Below, one piece after another: positions 44,507-52,721 of a stretch of DNA of 64,000 nt (position 1 is the stretch's first letter; each line of letters begins with the position of its first letter). The stretch is taken from positions 62,001 to 126,000 of the forward strand of contig NZ_WMEU01000005.1 of NCBI RefSeq assembly GCF_009856295.1, read 5' to 3'. This stretch comes from Pontibacillus yanchengensis (GTDB lineage Bacteria > Bacillota > Bacilli > Bacillales > BH030062). The notes below the pieces were generated by a model that did not search any database, had not been told where the DNA came from, and was given only the letters and a program-made list of their open reading frames with translations. Position numbers and translations under genes: made by a program.

Positions 44507-45217
44507 ATGGCAGATCCTTTATATAGAAAGATTGCTACCCAAATAAAGAATGAAATAAAAGAAGGGAATTGGAAAGAAGGGGAGTCTATTCCGACAGAGG
44601 CGCATTTGTCTGAGCAATATACTGCATCGCGCGTTACCATCCGTCAGGCCATCAAAACGTTAGTAGAAGAAGGGCTGCTGGAAAGAATACAAGGTAGTGG
44701 GACGTATGTAAGGGAACGTAAGGTAGAGCATAATATATTTGAACTTGTAGGGTTTACAGAGGAAATGAGAAAGTTTAACAAGCAACCAGTAAATAAAGTT
44801 CTCGATTTTCAATTAATGACTCCTACAGAACATGTACGAAGTATGCTTAATGTTCCTGAGGAGGAAAAGGTGTTCTATATAAGAAGACTGAGAATCGTTG
44901 AAGATATTCCTTACGTACTAGAGATTACATATGTTCCAGTAAGTATGTTTCCAAATTTATCTTATAGCACCATGCAAGGTTCGAAATATGACTACATCGA
45001 GAGGGAAGTCGGGATGAAGATCAAAGAAAGTTATCAAGAAGTAATCCCTATTTTACCTGAACCTGATATTGCTGAGGCTTTAACTGTTGATGAAACAATG
45101 CCTTTGTTAAAAATACAATCGTATAGTGTATTAGACAATGGAACCATTTTTGAATATACAGAGAGCTACTTTAAGAGTGATGAGTACAGATTCAAGCTAA
45201 AAGCGAGCAGACCCTAA
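44507..45217 (+). CDS. GntR/HutC-family regulator of maltose PTS genes (YvdK/GlvR-like)
   Basis: 236 aa. N-terminal GntR winged helix (PLYRKIATQIKNEIKEG, TASRVTIRQAIKTLVEEGLL) and a UTRA ligand domain ending in YFKSDEYRFKL. ATG 44507 follows AGGAGG (44494-44499); the frame upstream covers the operator region. It probably senses a sugar phosphate, represses malA-malP and may autoregulate. GntR control differs from the RpiR-type GlvR activator of B. subtilis. Confidence 0.88.
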   Translation: MADPLYRKIATQIKNEIKEGNWKEGESIPTEAHLSEQYTASRVTIRQAIKTLVEEGLLERIQGSGTYVRERKVEHNIFELVGFTEEMRKFNKQPVNKVLDFQLMTPTEHVRSMLNVPEEEKVFYIRRLRIVEDIPYVLEITYVPVSMFPNLSYSTMQGSKYDYIEREVGMKIKESYQEVIPILPEPDIAEALTVDETMPLLKIQSYSVLDNGTIFEYTESYFKSDEYRFKLKASRP

Positions 45218-45233
45218 AATAGCAGATAATAAT

Positions 45234-45269
45234 AAAAGCCAGGACCTGATTAATAGGTCCTGGCTTTAG
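45234..45269 (+). terminator. Terminator of the gntR gene
   Basis: AAAGCCAGGACCT and AGGTCCTGGCTTT arms around GATTAAT. Confidence 0.85.
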
Positions 45270-45299
45270 TATGTTGTGTAAAATATAATTTGTGGATCT

Positions 45300-45512
45300 A
45301 ATATATATATCCAGCTCCAGCGCCCAGCGACTAGCAAACTTCCTGCTCCTCGTTGCGATAAGTCAACATCGAACGCTTGAGCTCTTTCCTTTCGGTCTAC
45401 AGGACGTAGGTTGGTTCGATGTTGCTGCGTGACGCAGCGGTTTTAATCGAACTTCCTCTGAACCATTGTTGGAAAGTTTGTACGTCGCTAACCGGGCGCC
45501 CTGAGCTTTTGC
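45300..45512. repeat. Repeat family B, longest copy
   Basis: About 210 bases: CCAGCTCCAGCGCCCAGCGA, CTAGCAAACTTCCTGC, GCGATAAGTCAACATCGAAC, GGTTCGATGTTGCTGCGTGA, CGCAGCGGTTTTAATCGAAC and GTACGTCGCTAACCGGGCGC. Internal GTTCGAT/ATCGAAC blocks allow folding into several stems. It abuts the stop codon of the next gene. Confidence 0.85.
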
Positions 45513-45514
45513 TT

Positions 45515-47476
45515 CTAAATCCAAGTATAATCCTTGCCCCAGCTCTCTTTTGCGAGGTTCTGGGTTTTTTGGACAAGTTGAGCATCAACCGCGTATGCTT
45601 CGCCTTGTTCATATGGGTTGTAGTGAAATGCATAGAGTCTGGAAGTGAATTCGTGGAAAAGTAGGGAGCTTTCGCCTTCTTGCTCACCGTTTCCAGTCAC
45701 ACCTGGCTCAATGTTTTGTCCCCAGTTTTGGGAACCATCGTTATTTGGATTATAAAAGTAAATACGATATTCTCCGCTTGGATCTTTATCAATCCTTATG
45801 ATGGATACCGCATGGAAACCAAGTAGTTTTCCATGAACGTTCGTAATGAAGATACCAACGGGATTTGGATAAATCATTTCATAATCATCATTGTATTCAG
45901 GGTGATGGGTTGCATAAAAAAGACGCACGAATCCTGGGTAATCGTGAATGTAACCTGTAATGGGATCAATGACCGTGCTGAATCCTTTTTGAACCCAGTT
46001 ACCATAGAAAGCAGGATTGACCCAACGGTGACCATCTTCTCCACGCAAAGCCACTCTTGCCATCATTTCGCTATAAATCCGGTCAAGGTGTGGTACTAAC
46101 ACAAGCGAAACAGGGTCAAGCTCAGTATGAAGATCAGGAGCAAGTCCGCCACTAAGGTTTTTTGAGTGAATCGATGCCCCTTCAAAGGTGAAATCAATGT
46201 CGCCATCACGAGCAGCTCGAGGAATGATTTCTAGCAAAAATCCAGGAGCGTGTTGAGCCCATAGACTAATCCCTCTGGCAGCTTGGCAAGTAGGATTGAA
46301 TCCTTGTCCAACGCCAAGTGGTTGGCCTAGAACGCTTATCGTACCAGCTACAAGGATGCTGTTCGCTGTTAATCCTTCTCCATTTTGTGAAGATTGATAG
46401 AGTGCACTGCGCACGTCTGCACGGATATCGAGTTCAATTAATCTACGAAGTCCTGGAGCGACAGGAGAAGATGAAAGAACTCCACGCTCGAGCATTAAGG
46501 CTAATCCGTAGATAGCTTGGCGGGTTGCAGGGAAGATGGAAGATTTTATGAGCTGCAGAACCAGTTCATTATTCTCTTCTAGATTCGCAATTCCTTTGCT
46601 ATTTAGTTGTAAGGCGTAAGGTAGAATCCCAGGCATGCGCTTCGTCAAAAAGCGAATTAACGTAGCATGATGGGGAGCTACTAATCCAGTTTCGCGCATC
46701 GACTTAGCCAAGGCTACACTTTCGGAAATCAGTTCTCCACGAGAAAGGTCTTTTAAACGTAAGCGATATGCATTCACATCAGTGTATTGCTCGCTTAACG
46801 GGGAAGGACCTTCAATGGCTGCAATGAACCCTCTTAACTCGTTTTTATGTTCTTCATCTAAATCGGTATCTAACATGCCTTTAGCCATTTTGATCATCGA
46901 TACGACACGTTTGATCATAATAGGACGTTGGGCTGTTAGTCGTTCAATTTCTTGGATGAGTGTTTTCGTTAGTTCATTAGTAGATAAATAGCTTGCGAGA
47001 AACTGAAACAGTTCACTCGCTTTCTCATCATTCTCGTGTTTTTCTATACGATCGCTTTCAGATGAATTCGGAAACAATAAATTTAAGTTAAGCGCCATGA
47101 TTTCATTTAAGAAATCTTCTGCTATCTGCGCGGGTACGTTCTGAGTTTGGTAGATTTCCTTTGCAATCGCAAGCATCCGTAGTTCACTTAGGACTTCAAT
47201 AATCATTGGTAATCCTTTTGCTTTTAGGGATCCTGATACAAGGGGAGCTTGCAATTTCGCTGCATCCTCCCATGGTCCATCCTGAAATACACCAGCTTTT
47301 TCAAAACGGTGAGCATACTGAAATAAATGCTCAAATCCGTCTTCCATTTCAATTAAACGGTTTGCCTCCTGATACACATCTGTTTGGTATCTTGCTTTGG
47401 CAAAGGGCGGTGCTTGATCTAAAGTGTCTAACGCTTTTTGGAATCGTTCGACGACAATAATAGTAGGCTGAGCCAT
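45515..47476 (-). CDS. 653-aa protein with a papain-like Q-C-H-N arrangement
   Basis: No annotated family recognised. Residues 1-370 are mainly helical. In the C-terminal part, Q391 and C397 (QGFNPTCQAARG) have the six-residue spacing of papain's oxyanion glutamine and catalytic cysteine; H555 (LLGFHAVSI) and N576/N578 (FYNPNND) follow in papain order. The nucleophile sits at the start of a helix, as in papain-like and transglutaminase-like enzymes. No signal peptide or membrane segment, so cytosolic. Cotranscribed 33 bases after an ATP-grasp ligase gene. A cysteine peptidase, amidase or transglutaminase-type role is inferred; an inactive scaffold cannot be excluded. Confidence 0.65.
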   Translation of the reverse strand: MAQPTIIVVERFQKALDTLDQAPPFAKARYQTDVYQEANRLIEMEDGFEHLFQYAHRFEKAGVFQDGPWEDAAKLQAPLVSGSLKAKGLPMIIEVLSELRMLAIAKEIYQTQNVPAQIAEDFLNEIMALNLNLLFPNSSESDRIEKHENDEKASELFQFLASYLSTNELTKTLIQEIERLTAQRPIMIKRVVSMIKMAKGMLDTDLDEEHKNELRGFIAAIEGPSPLSEQYTDVNAYRLRLKDLSRGELISESVALAKSMRETGLVAPHHATLIRFLTKRMPGILPYALQLNSKGIANLEENNELVLQLIKSSIFPATRQAIYGLALMLERGVLSSSPVAPGLRRLIELDIRADVRSALYQSSQNGEGLTANSILVAGTISVLGQPLGVGQGFNPTCQAARGISLWAQHAPGFLLEIIPRAARDGDIDFTFEGASIHSKNLSGGLAPDLHTELDPVSLVLVPHLDRIYSEMMARVALRGEDGHRWVNPAFYGNWVQKGFSTVIDPITGYIHDYPGFVRLFYATHHPEYNDDYEMIYPNPVGIFITNVHGKLLGFHAVSIIRIDKDPSGEYRIYFYNPNNDGSQNWGQNIEPGVTGNGEQEGESSLLFHEFTSRLYAFHYNPYEQGEAYAVDAQLVQKTQNLAKESWGKDYTWI

Positions 47477-47509
47477 ATCACCTCTCCTTTCTAAAAGAGC
47501 TTCTGTTAC

Positions 47510-48778
47510 TTAACGGTAGAAATTATATTGTTCATACAGTTTCAATAGGTCAGTCATCTCATCACTATCTTTACCAAACATAAATATCGTTCCGTAATGA
47601 TTACCAAAACCAACTCGCTCGGCAACTTTCCCTTGAGGTGGTGTGAACATATCATGCTTCAAAAAGTATGGATGCTGCTCTAACTCTTCAGGAATGTTGA
47701 GATCCTCAACATAATCAATGTCAGGGTGAACCATTAAACAACCAGCATATCCTTGAAAATTATCAGCACTTGGGAAGAAGGCGTCTATCTCCTCCTGTGT
47801 TGTATTCGGATCACTACACAAAATTTGCGCTTCATAAGCACTAAATCCATATGCTCGCTCAATTAAATCAAAGATATGTCCACCAGGTACACGAGCTGCA
47901 ACTTCGCCGAAATGTAACGTACCATCTGGCATAATGAAATACTCAGGGTGAATGACTCCATATTCAATTTCAAAAGCATCTACTAACTGCTGAACTGCTT
48001 TTTCAATTAATGGTCGTTTGGCTTGTAAGGATGGGGAAGCTGGTACAAAGTTAGAATAGCCCAAGCGAATATATTCTGTGATGTTCAAGAATTGCACTTT
48101 TCCTTTATGGATAAATGCCTCGCAAGAAAACTCCTGACCATCTAAGTGACTCTCCATCAATAGTGGGAAATCTACATCTTCTAGCTGACTAATATCTTCT
48201 ACTGTGTCAATTGCAAGGTGCCCCACAGATCCTGCTTTATCAAGTGGTTTCACATGGATAGGATCAAAATGATCCCCATCTATTTTAAGTAAGGCTTGAT
48301 TCACACGCTCTAAGAATCGTTTTACATCATCTTTCGTTCTGGCTTCTTCAAAAACGCCTACTTTGATGCCTGCAATTTGTGCTTTTCGCTTCATCATACC
48401 TTTATCACGCAGTAACCAAGAACGGTTGAATATGCGTGGGTCCTCACGGAAACGAGCGTTCAGGGCACCAGCCCATTCCACACATTCTTCATATAAAGGA
48501 ATCGCTAGTTCAACGCCTAACGACTGAAGTTGTTTATATAAATTATCTGAGCTTTCATTAAGTCTACTGAAATCCCAACCAACAAACTGTAAATCATGCT
48601 TCTTTGCATAGCTTTCAAAATCAGGAGGACCAACAACGACGAAAGGTCGATTCATACGGGAAGCTGCTTCAATAGCCTCTAAACTCCATCCAATTAATGC
48701 AGTTAAGTATGGCTTTGTTTTGTCTTTCTTTTTAGCTTCTTCCACTGAGGTATTACGTTCTAGCTGATCTAATTCCAT
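47510..48778 (-). CDS. ATP-grasp ligase (L-amino-acid ligase/carboxylate-amine ligase type)
   Basis: 422 aa. The ATP-grasp fold is recognised from the central lysine-containing HVKPLDKAGSVGH region, the SHLDGQEFSCEAFI segment and the Mg-binding FGEVAARVPGGHIFDLIERA end, split here as GEVAARVPGG. These are features of L-amino-acid alpha-ligases and related dipeptide or amide-forming enzymes. GGAGAGG precedes the ATG. First gene of a two-gene unit with the papain-like protein; divergent from the C45 gene. Substrates unknown. Confidence 0.82.
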   Translation of the reverse strand: MELDQLERNTSVEEAKKKDKTKPYLTALIGWSLEAIEAASRMNRPFVVVGPPDFESYAKKHDLQFVGWDFSRLNESSDNLYKQLQSLGVELAIPLYEECVEWAGALNARFREDPRIFNRSWLLRDKGMMKRKAQIAGIKVGVFEEARTKDDVKRFLERVNQALLKIDGDHFDPIHVKPLDKAGSVGHLAIDTVEDISQLEDVDFPLLMESHLDGQEFSCEAFIHKGKVQFLNITEYIRLGYSNFVPASPSLQAKRPLIEKAVQQLVDAFEIEYGVIHPEYFIMPDGTLHFGEVAARVPGGHIFDLIERAYGFSAYEAQILCSDPNTTQEEIDAFFPSADNFQGYAGCLMVHPDIDYVEDLNIPEELEQHPYFLKHDMFTPPQGKVAERVGFGNHYGTIFMFGKDSDEMTDLLKLYEQYNFYR

Positions 48779-49125
48779 TTACTCCCTCTCCTTTTTGTGA
48801 ATTGTTATGGGGTGTAAAACAGTAAAACGTTGTGAAGCAAATGCGGATGTAACTCCGAATAGCATCTCATCTTTAAAAGTAACAGAACTTCATAAAAACT
48901 GTAAGCTTTTGTTGTGGGATTCGACAGTATATGTCAAAACTAGTGAACATTCTACGAAATCTTTATCTGAAACTATCTGTTTGAAAAGTGAAAGCTTTGC
49001 GAAGTCCCTGTCAAATCAGTTACGATAAATCAGATAAAGATTATAAGGTGCCTGACCTCCAGGGCGTTGATACGTTATCGCTGAGAAGTGGTGGGGGTCT
49101 AGCACCATAAAAACGAGGGATACAT
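48779..49125. repeat. Divergent gap with a GGTGCC...AGCACC repeat
   Basis: AT-rich spacer between the ATP-grasp and C45 genes. 49046-49107 holds AAGGTGCCTGACCTCC and GGGGGTCTAGCACC, an imperfect inverted repeat of the GGTGTCTGACCCC type common in Bacillaceae. A 73-codon frame at 48807-49028 has no ribosome binding site and is not accepted as a gene. Confidence 0.5.
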
Positions 49126-50088
49126 ATGAAGCAAATTTATAGCGATGTTTTGCAATTTCGAGGTACGCATTATGATTTTGGATATATGCAAGGTGAGTTA
49201 CTTAAAGATTCGTTAACAGTAGAAAATAGAGAGAAACAGTGGAAGCTACGCAAACCTAGGTTTTCAGTAGAAGAGCAGGAAGTGAAAGACGCGATTCTCC
49301 GCTTTGCACCAGGTGTTTGGGATGAGCTAGTCGGAATCAAAGATGCAATGGATTGGCCGATGGAGCGGGTGTTGATGGAGTTTGGCGGGTATCGTCTTGA
49401 TTACGTGAAGTCAGGTTGTTCGATCTTAACCGGTGACGACTACATGGTGCGTAACTATGACTATCAGCCAAAAACGTATGAAGGTCGGTTCGTATTTTTC
49501 CAGCCAAGTGATCAAGGCTATGCTATTATCGGACCTTCTCAGCGTATTACTGGACGTATGGATGGGATGAATGAAAAAGGCTTAGCACTTGGTTATAACT
49601 TCATGCATCGAAAAAAACCAGGTGAAGGGTTCATCTGCTGCATGATTGGAAGGCTGATTTTAGAGAGCTGTGCAACTGTTGAGGAAGCGGTAGCGATGCT
49701 GCAAGAGATTCCGCATCGCCATTCCTTTAGCTACATTGTGTTTGATGCGAGTGGGCAAACCTATGTGGTCGAAACATCCCCGCGAGGAGTCGAAGTTCGC
49801 CAATCCAATGCATGCACGAATCATTTTGAATGTATGAAAGACGAAAACAGAAATTATTTAGCTGATTCCTATCGCCGTTTAGATACGATGAATCAACAAA
49901 AAGATCAGCTGAGCTCTCCCTATGAGGCCTTCCGATTATTAAATGATACTGACAAGGGTGTGTTCTCAAAGCAATACAAAAATTGGGCAGGCACCATCCA
50001 CACATCAGCGTATTTTCCTCAGGAGAAAAAGGCATGGTTTGCATTAGGTGGAGATCAGGGATTGTTTTTGATTTTGATAAGTGGTTAG
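49126..50088 (+). CDS. C45-family autoproteolytic acyltransferase/hydrolase (Ntn), frameshifted near its end
   Basis: Resembles isopenicillin N acyltransferase/C45 enzymes: N-terminal FRGTHYDFGYMQGE, then the cleavage site Gly97-Cys98 (KSGCSILTG), where self-cleavage would expose Cys98 as nucleophile; Penicillium acyltransferase cleaves at Gly102-Cys103. Later DYMVRNYDYQP and GMNEKGLALGYNF are family-like. After residue 312 or so, the frame reads GLFLILISG and stops, while the expected tail continues in the next frame to 50174. A one-base loss in the GGG run at 50058-50060 explains it. It may hydrolyse or form an amide related to the ATP-grasp product. Confidence 0.75.
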   Translation: MKQIYSDVLQFRGTHYDFGYMQGELLKDSLTVENREKQWKLRKPRFSVEEQEVKDAILRFAPGVWDELVGIKDAMDWPMERVLMEFGGYRLDYVKSGCSILTGDDYMVRNYDYQPKTYEGRFVFFQPSDQGYAIIGPSQRITGRMDGMNEKGLALGYNFMHRKKPGEGFICCMIGRLILESCATVEEAVAMLQEIPHRHSFSYIVFDASGQTYVVETSPRGVEVRQSNACTNHFECMKDENRNYLADSYRRLDTMNQQKDQLSSPYEAFRLLNDTDKGVFSKQYKNWAGTIHTSAYFPQEKKAWFALGGDQGLFLILISG

Positions 50089-50174
50089 CTGGAGATGATG
50101 TAGCTACGGAACGTATTACTGGAGAAGTAGATACAGGTCTTCCATTTCCGCATATGGATGAAAACGCAAGATAG
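50058..50174 (+). pseudogene. Displaced C-terminal tail of the C45 gene
   Basis: From 50061 the second frame reads IVFDFDKWLAGDDVATERIT and on to the stop at 50172-50174, a continuation that fits the family C-terminus. Its codon use is normal. It is the 3' end of the gene before, out of frame by one base. Confidence 0.6.
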
Positions 50175-50190
50175 AAGAGGGGGGCAGGTT

Positions 50191-50421
50191 ATGTACTTAA
50201 CCATACAAGAAACAGCAGAATATTTAGAACTCCCAGAAGCCTATATAGAAAAACTAGTCCAACAGAACCGCATCCGTTCCTTACATGACGGCGAGCAATT
50301 TCTAATTAACAAAGAACAATTCAACACTCATTTCGAACAAATGGAAAAATACCGCGAATATGTTCAGCAGATTTTGAATGAACCACTACCGGAGGACATG
50401 GATGTAAAGGATGAGGATTAG
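50191..50421 (+). CDS. Small excisionase-like helix-turn-helix protein
   Basis: 76 aa: YLTIQETAEYLELPEAYIEK is a MerR/excisionase-type helix-turn-helix with the following wing RIRSLHDGEQFLINKEQF; the C-terminus is acidic. ATG 50191 follows GGGGGGCAGG. Proteins of this size occur in Bacillaceae chromosomes without phage context; no integrase is near. Probably a small DNA-binding regulator cotranscribed with the C45 gene. Confidence 0.75.
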   Translation: MYLTIQETAEYLELPEAYIEKLVQQNRIRSLHDGEQFLINKEQFNTHFEQMEKYREYVQQILNEPLPEDMDVKDED

Positions 50422-50540
50422 TGTTGTAGAGGTGAAAACGCTAAAGTAGCGGATAAGAGCAGAAAAGTGCGGATATCTGCGCCAAATCAGCGGATATACG
50501 TGCTTAGACACCCAATTCTGACAAATAGCAATCACACAAA

Positions 50541-50573
50541 AAACAAGTGAGCTGCCTCAGCTCACTTGTTTTG
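50541..50573. terminator. Bidirectional terminator
   Basis: Perfect stem AAACAAGTGAGCTG with CAGCTCACTTGTTT, loop CCT, between the HTH gene and ridA (convergent). Confidence 0.9.
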
Positions 50574-50589
50574 CTCCCATTTCGTATTA

Positions 50590-50970
50590 CTATTCCTTCA
50601 CAGCAATTGCTTCCACTTCAACCTTAGCACCTTTTGGTAGGCGTCCTACCTCAATGGCTGCGCGGGCAGGATATGGTTCGCTTAGGAAGCTTGCGTACAC
50701 TTCGTTTACTACAGCGAAGTCGTCCATGTTATCAAGATAAATGTTGGCTTTGGCGATGTGCTTGTAATCCAAGCCGGCTTCTTTCAAGATCGCGCCAACG
50801 TTTTTCATCACTTGTTCTGTTTGCTCTTTTACGTCATCAGAAACGAAGGCTTGTGTTTCTGGATCTAACGGGATTTGTCCAGATACGAATAGTAAATTTC
50901 CTAGGTCTACAGCTTGGGAATAAGGTCCAATAGCTGCTGGTGCTTGATCTGTAGCAATTGGTTTAAACAT
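50590..50970 (-). CDS. ridA: RidA family enamine/imine deaminase
   Basis: 125 aa with the RidA features AAIGPYSQAV, LLFVSGQIPLDP, ANIYLDNMDDFAVVNEVYASF and PARAAIEVGRLPKGAKVEVE, which carry the conserved arginine and glutamate. ATG 50970 follows AGGAGTG. RidA hydrolyses reactive 2-aminoacrylate made by PLP enzymes such as threonine dehydratases. Length is normal. Confidence 0.95.
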   Translation of the reverse strand: MFKPIATDQAPAAIGPYSQAVDLGNLLFVSGQIPLDPETQAFVSDDVKEQTEQVMKNVGAILKEAGLDYKHIAKANIYLDNMDDFAVVNEVYASFLSEPYPARAAIEVGRLPKGAKVEVEAIAVKE

Positions 50971-51112
50971 GAAACAACACTCCTTTTTCATCCTATTATA
51001 GGGGGTAGCTACCTTTTTAGAAAAGGAAAACCATTCTACAAAGTGGAAGGGATTCTCCAGGTTCAAGTGTGGCACGTTATTAATTGCCTTTCTCTTAAGC
51101 CTGTGGTATTCT

Positions 51113-51180
51113 TATACGTAATGCCATCCCTTAAATCGATACGACTGCGGGAACTTAACCACCTGTATGGGATGGCAGGT
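51113..51180. other. Possible structured element between ridA and msrA
   Basis: TGCCATCCC (51122-51130) and GGGATGGCA (51169-51177) form a perfect 9-bp stem closing about 38 bases in which further pairing (ATAC/GTAT) is possible. No T tract in either direction. It would lie in the ridA 5' leader on the minus strand. No known riboswitch class recognised. Confidence 0.35.
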
Positions 51181-51257
51181 TATTTATAAAAAACAACTAT
51201 CATGTTTTTACATAGACCATCATACACTACCTCATAAGAAAAAATGTAGTTTATTAC

Positions 51258-51286
51258 TTTACTTCGCTACCAAATGTATGTATGAT
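51258..51286 (+). promoter_or_regulatory. Promoter of msrA/S-box transcript
   Basis: TTTACT (51258-51263), 17 bases, TATGAT (51281-51286), 34 bases before the aptamer. Confidence 0.55.
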
Positions 51287-51319
51287 GTGTGTTAACAAAT
51301 AATTTAAATAGCGCTAACT

Positions 51320-51490
51320 TCTTATCCAGAGAGGCGGAGGGACTGGCCCTTTGATGCCCGGCAACCATTCAATCAATTTATTATTAATTGGAACGGTGCC
51401 AATTCCTGCAAGGTGAAGACCTTGGGAGATGAGAGGATCGTACGGTTATATACTTACGACCCCTTTCTTGGATGAGAAAGGGGTCTTTTA
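51320..51490 (+). promoter_or_regulatory. SAM-I riboswitch (S-box) with terminator
   Basis: The S-box core is unmistakable: CTTATCCAGAGAGGCGGAGG from 51321, GGGACTGGCCC, GATGCCCGGCAACC, GGTGCCAATTCCTGCAAGGT and GGGAGATGAGAGG to about 51436. The terminator (GACCCCTTTC and GAAAGGGGTC arms, TTTTA) spans 51458-51490. SAM binding should stop transcription before msrA, linking it to methionine status. Confidence 0.95.
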
Positions 51491-51556
51491 CGTAAATAAA
51501 AGGCTCGTCGATCTCTACGATAGAAGTTTTCGTTACAGAGAAAGGAAGAGATGATT

Positions 51557-52030
51557 ATGGCAACAGCATTGTTTGCGGCAGGATGTTTTTGGGGAGTAGA
51601 GGCATTTTTTGAACGACTTAATGGCGTTGTGACGACTCGAGTTGGTTATTCAGGCGGCCATGTTGAGAATCCATCCTATGAGTTGGTCAAAACAGGGACG
51701 ACAGGTCATGCTGAAACAACCAAAATTGAATTTGATCCAGACATTATCTCCTACCAACAACTAGTCGATGTATTTTTTGAATGCCATGACCCAACATCTA
51801 TCAATCGCCAAGGTGAAGATGTAGGCTCGCAATATCGTTCCATTATCTTCTATGGAGATGAGGAGCAAAAAGAAATTGCCGAACAAAAATTGCAAGAGTG
51901 GTCCAATAAAGGGATTTTCAAACGTCCTATTGTAACCGAAATTACTGAATCTGCACCTTTTTATGATGCTGAAGAATACCACCAAAAGTACTTGCAGAAA
52001 AATGGATCCGTTTCATGTGGGGTCGTGTGA
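51557..52030 (+). CDS. msrA: Peptide-methionine (S)-S-oxide reductase MsrA
   Basis: 157 aa with the active-site motif GCFWGVEAFF, HDPTSINRQGEDVGSQYRS split by the conserved tyrosine, and a C-terminal cysteine in SVSCGVV that can resolve the disulfide. ATG 51557 has AAAGGAAG eight bases upstream. Reduces methionine-S-sulfoxide. No MsrB is fused or adjacent. Controlled by the S-box upstream. Confidence 0.95.
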   Translation: MATALFAAGCFWGVEAFFERLNGVVTTRVGYSGGHVENPSYELVKTGTTGHAETTKIEFDPDIISYQQLVDVFFECHDPTSINRQGEDVGSQYRSIIFYGDEEQKEIAEQKLQEWSNKGIFKRPIVTEITESAPFYDAEEYHQKYLQKNGSVSCGVV

Positions 52031-52057
52031 TGAACTTATCATCACACGATTTTTTTA
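52023..52057 (+). terminator. Terminator overlapping the msrA stop codon
   Basis: TCGTGTGATGA and TCATCACACGA arms, loop ACTTA, then seven T; the 5' arm contains the stop codon. Confidence 0.85.
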
Positions 52058-52098
52058 CACGTTTTCGTATTCTCTGTTTTTGCTCAAGCGCCGAGTTT

Positions 52099-52617
52099 CT
52101 AACCTTCCATTTTATACACATAAATCGGAGTCACCCCAATTGAAACTTGTTTCTCAGGATGATGACCTGGTAAAGCAAACGTATGAGTGATAAGTCTAGT
52201 GGGAGATGCCTTATTACGAAGCTTCGTCATTGCGTCAACGTATAAATAACAAAAGACCACATCATACTGAGAGGAATCGACGTGGAAAAAATCTTTTTTC
52301 CAAATATAGAGATTAGCATGATCGCTCATCCGTAGGCGAGCCTTCATTAGAAAAAATGGAATCCATGAGGTTTCATATGCATCTACCCTGGCATTAGGGA
52401 ATGTCTTGGCGAAACCAAAAGCCATGGTGCCAAATCCCGCTCCGAAATCAGCGACCTTCATTGGTTGATAAGACTTGGTCAAAGAGAGTACTTCTTTTTT
52501 GACGCGAGTGTTCGTGGGCGTTGGGGTTATACCATTTTTTATTGAAAAATAGGCAATAGATAATAAACTCAATATAACAACAATCAGTACTATCCCTTGT
52601 ACGACAGTATAAACCAT
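52099..52617 (-). CDS. Membrane-anchored class I SAM-dependent methyltransferase
   Basis: 172 aa. One transmembrane helix at residues 5-25, then a Rossmann-type methyltransferase: motif I VADFGAGFGTMAFGF and an acidic residue at the end of strand 2 (VDAYE), with QYDVVFCYLY as motif II. A short, compact member. Similar small anchored methyltransferases in Bacillaceae have unknown substrates. No operon partner. Confidence 0.8.
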   Translation of the reverse strand: MVYTVVQGIVLIVVILSLLSIAYFSIKNGITPTPTNTRVKKEVLSLTKSYQPMKVADFGAGFGTMAFGFAKTFPNARVDAYETSWIPFFLMKARLRMSDHANLYIWKKDFFHVDSSQYDVVFCYLYVDAMTKLRNKASPTRLITHTFALPGHHPEKQVSIGVTPIYVYKMEG

Positions 52618-52721
52618 ATGGCGGACCTTCCTTTATATACGTATGGGGGTAAGCAAAAATAGCGATTCTACAAAGAGAACCTGATATAATACAGGTAGAA
52701 AAATAAAAGGTGTTGATGTAA

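Noticed and set aside
48807..49028. 73-codon open frame in the gap before the C45 gene
   Set aside because: No ribosome binding site, no recognisable domain, AT-rich intergenic character.
49046..49107. GGTGCC...AGCACC inverted repeat as a terminator or riboswitch
   Set aside because: Lacks a T tract and matches a common Bacillaceae intergenic repeat type better than a known riboswitch.
50191..50421. Excisionase-like protein as evidence of a prophage
   Set aside because: No integrase, attachment repeats or phage structural genes nearby; such small HTH proteins are also chromosomal.
50437..50510. GCGGATAAG/GCGGATAT repeats after the small HTH gene as a possible array
   Set aside because: Only a few irregular short copies; spacing and sequence vary too much for an array or iteron set.
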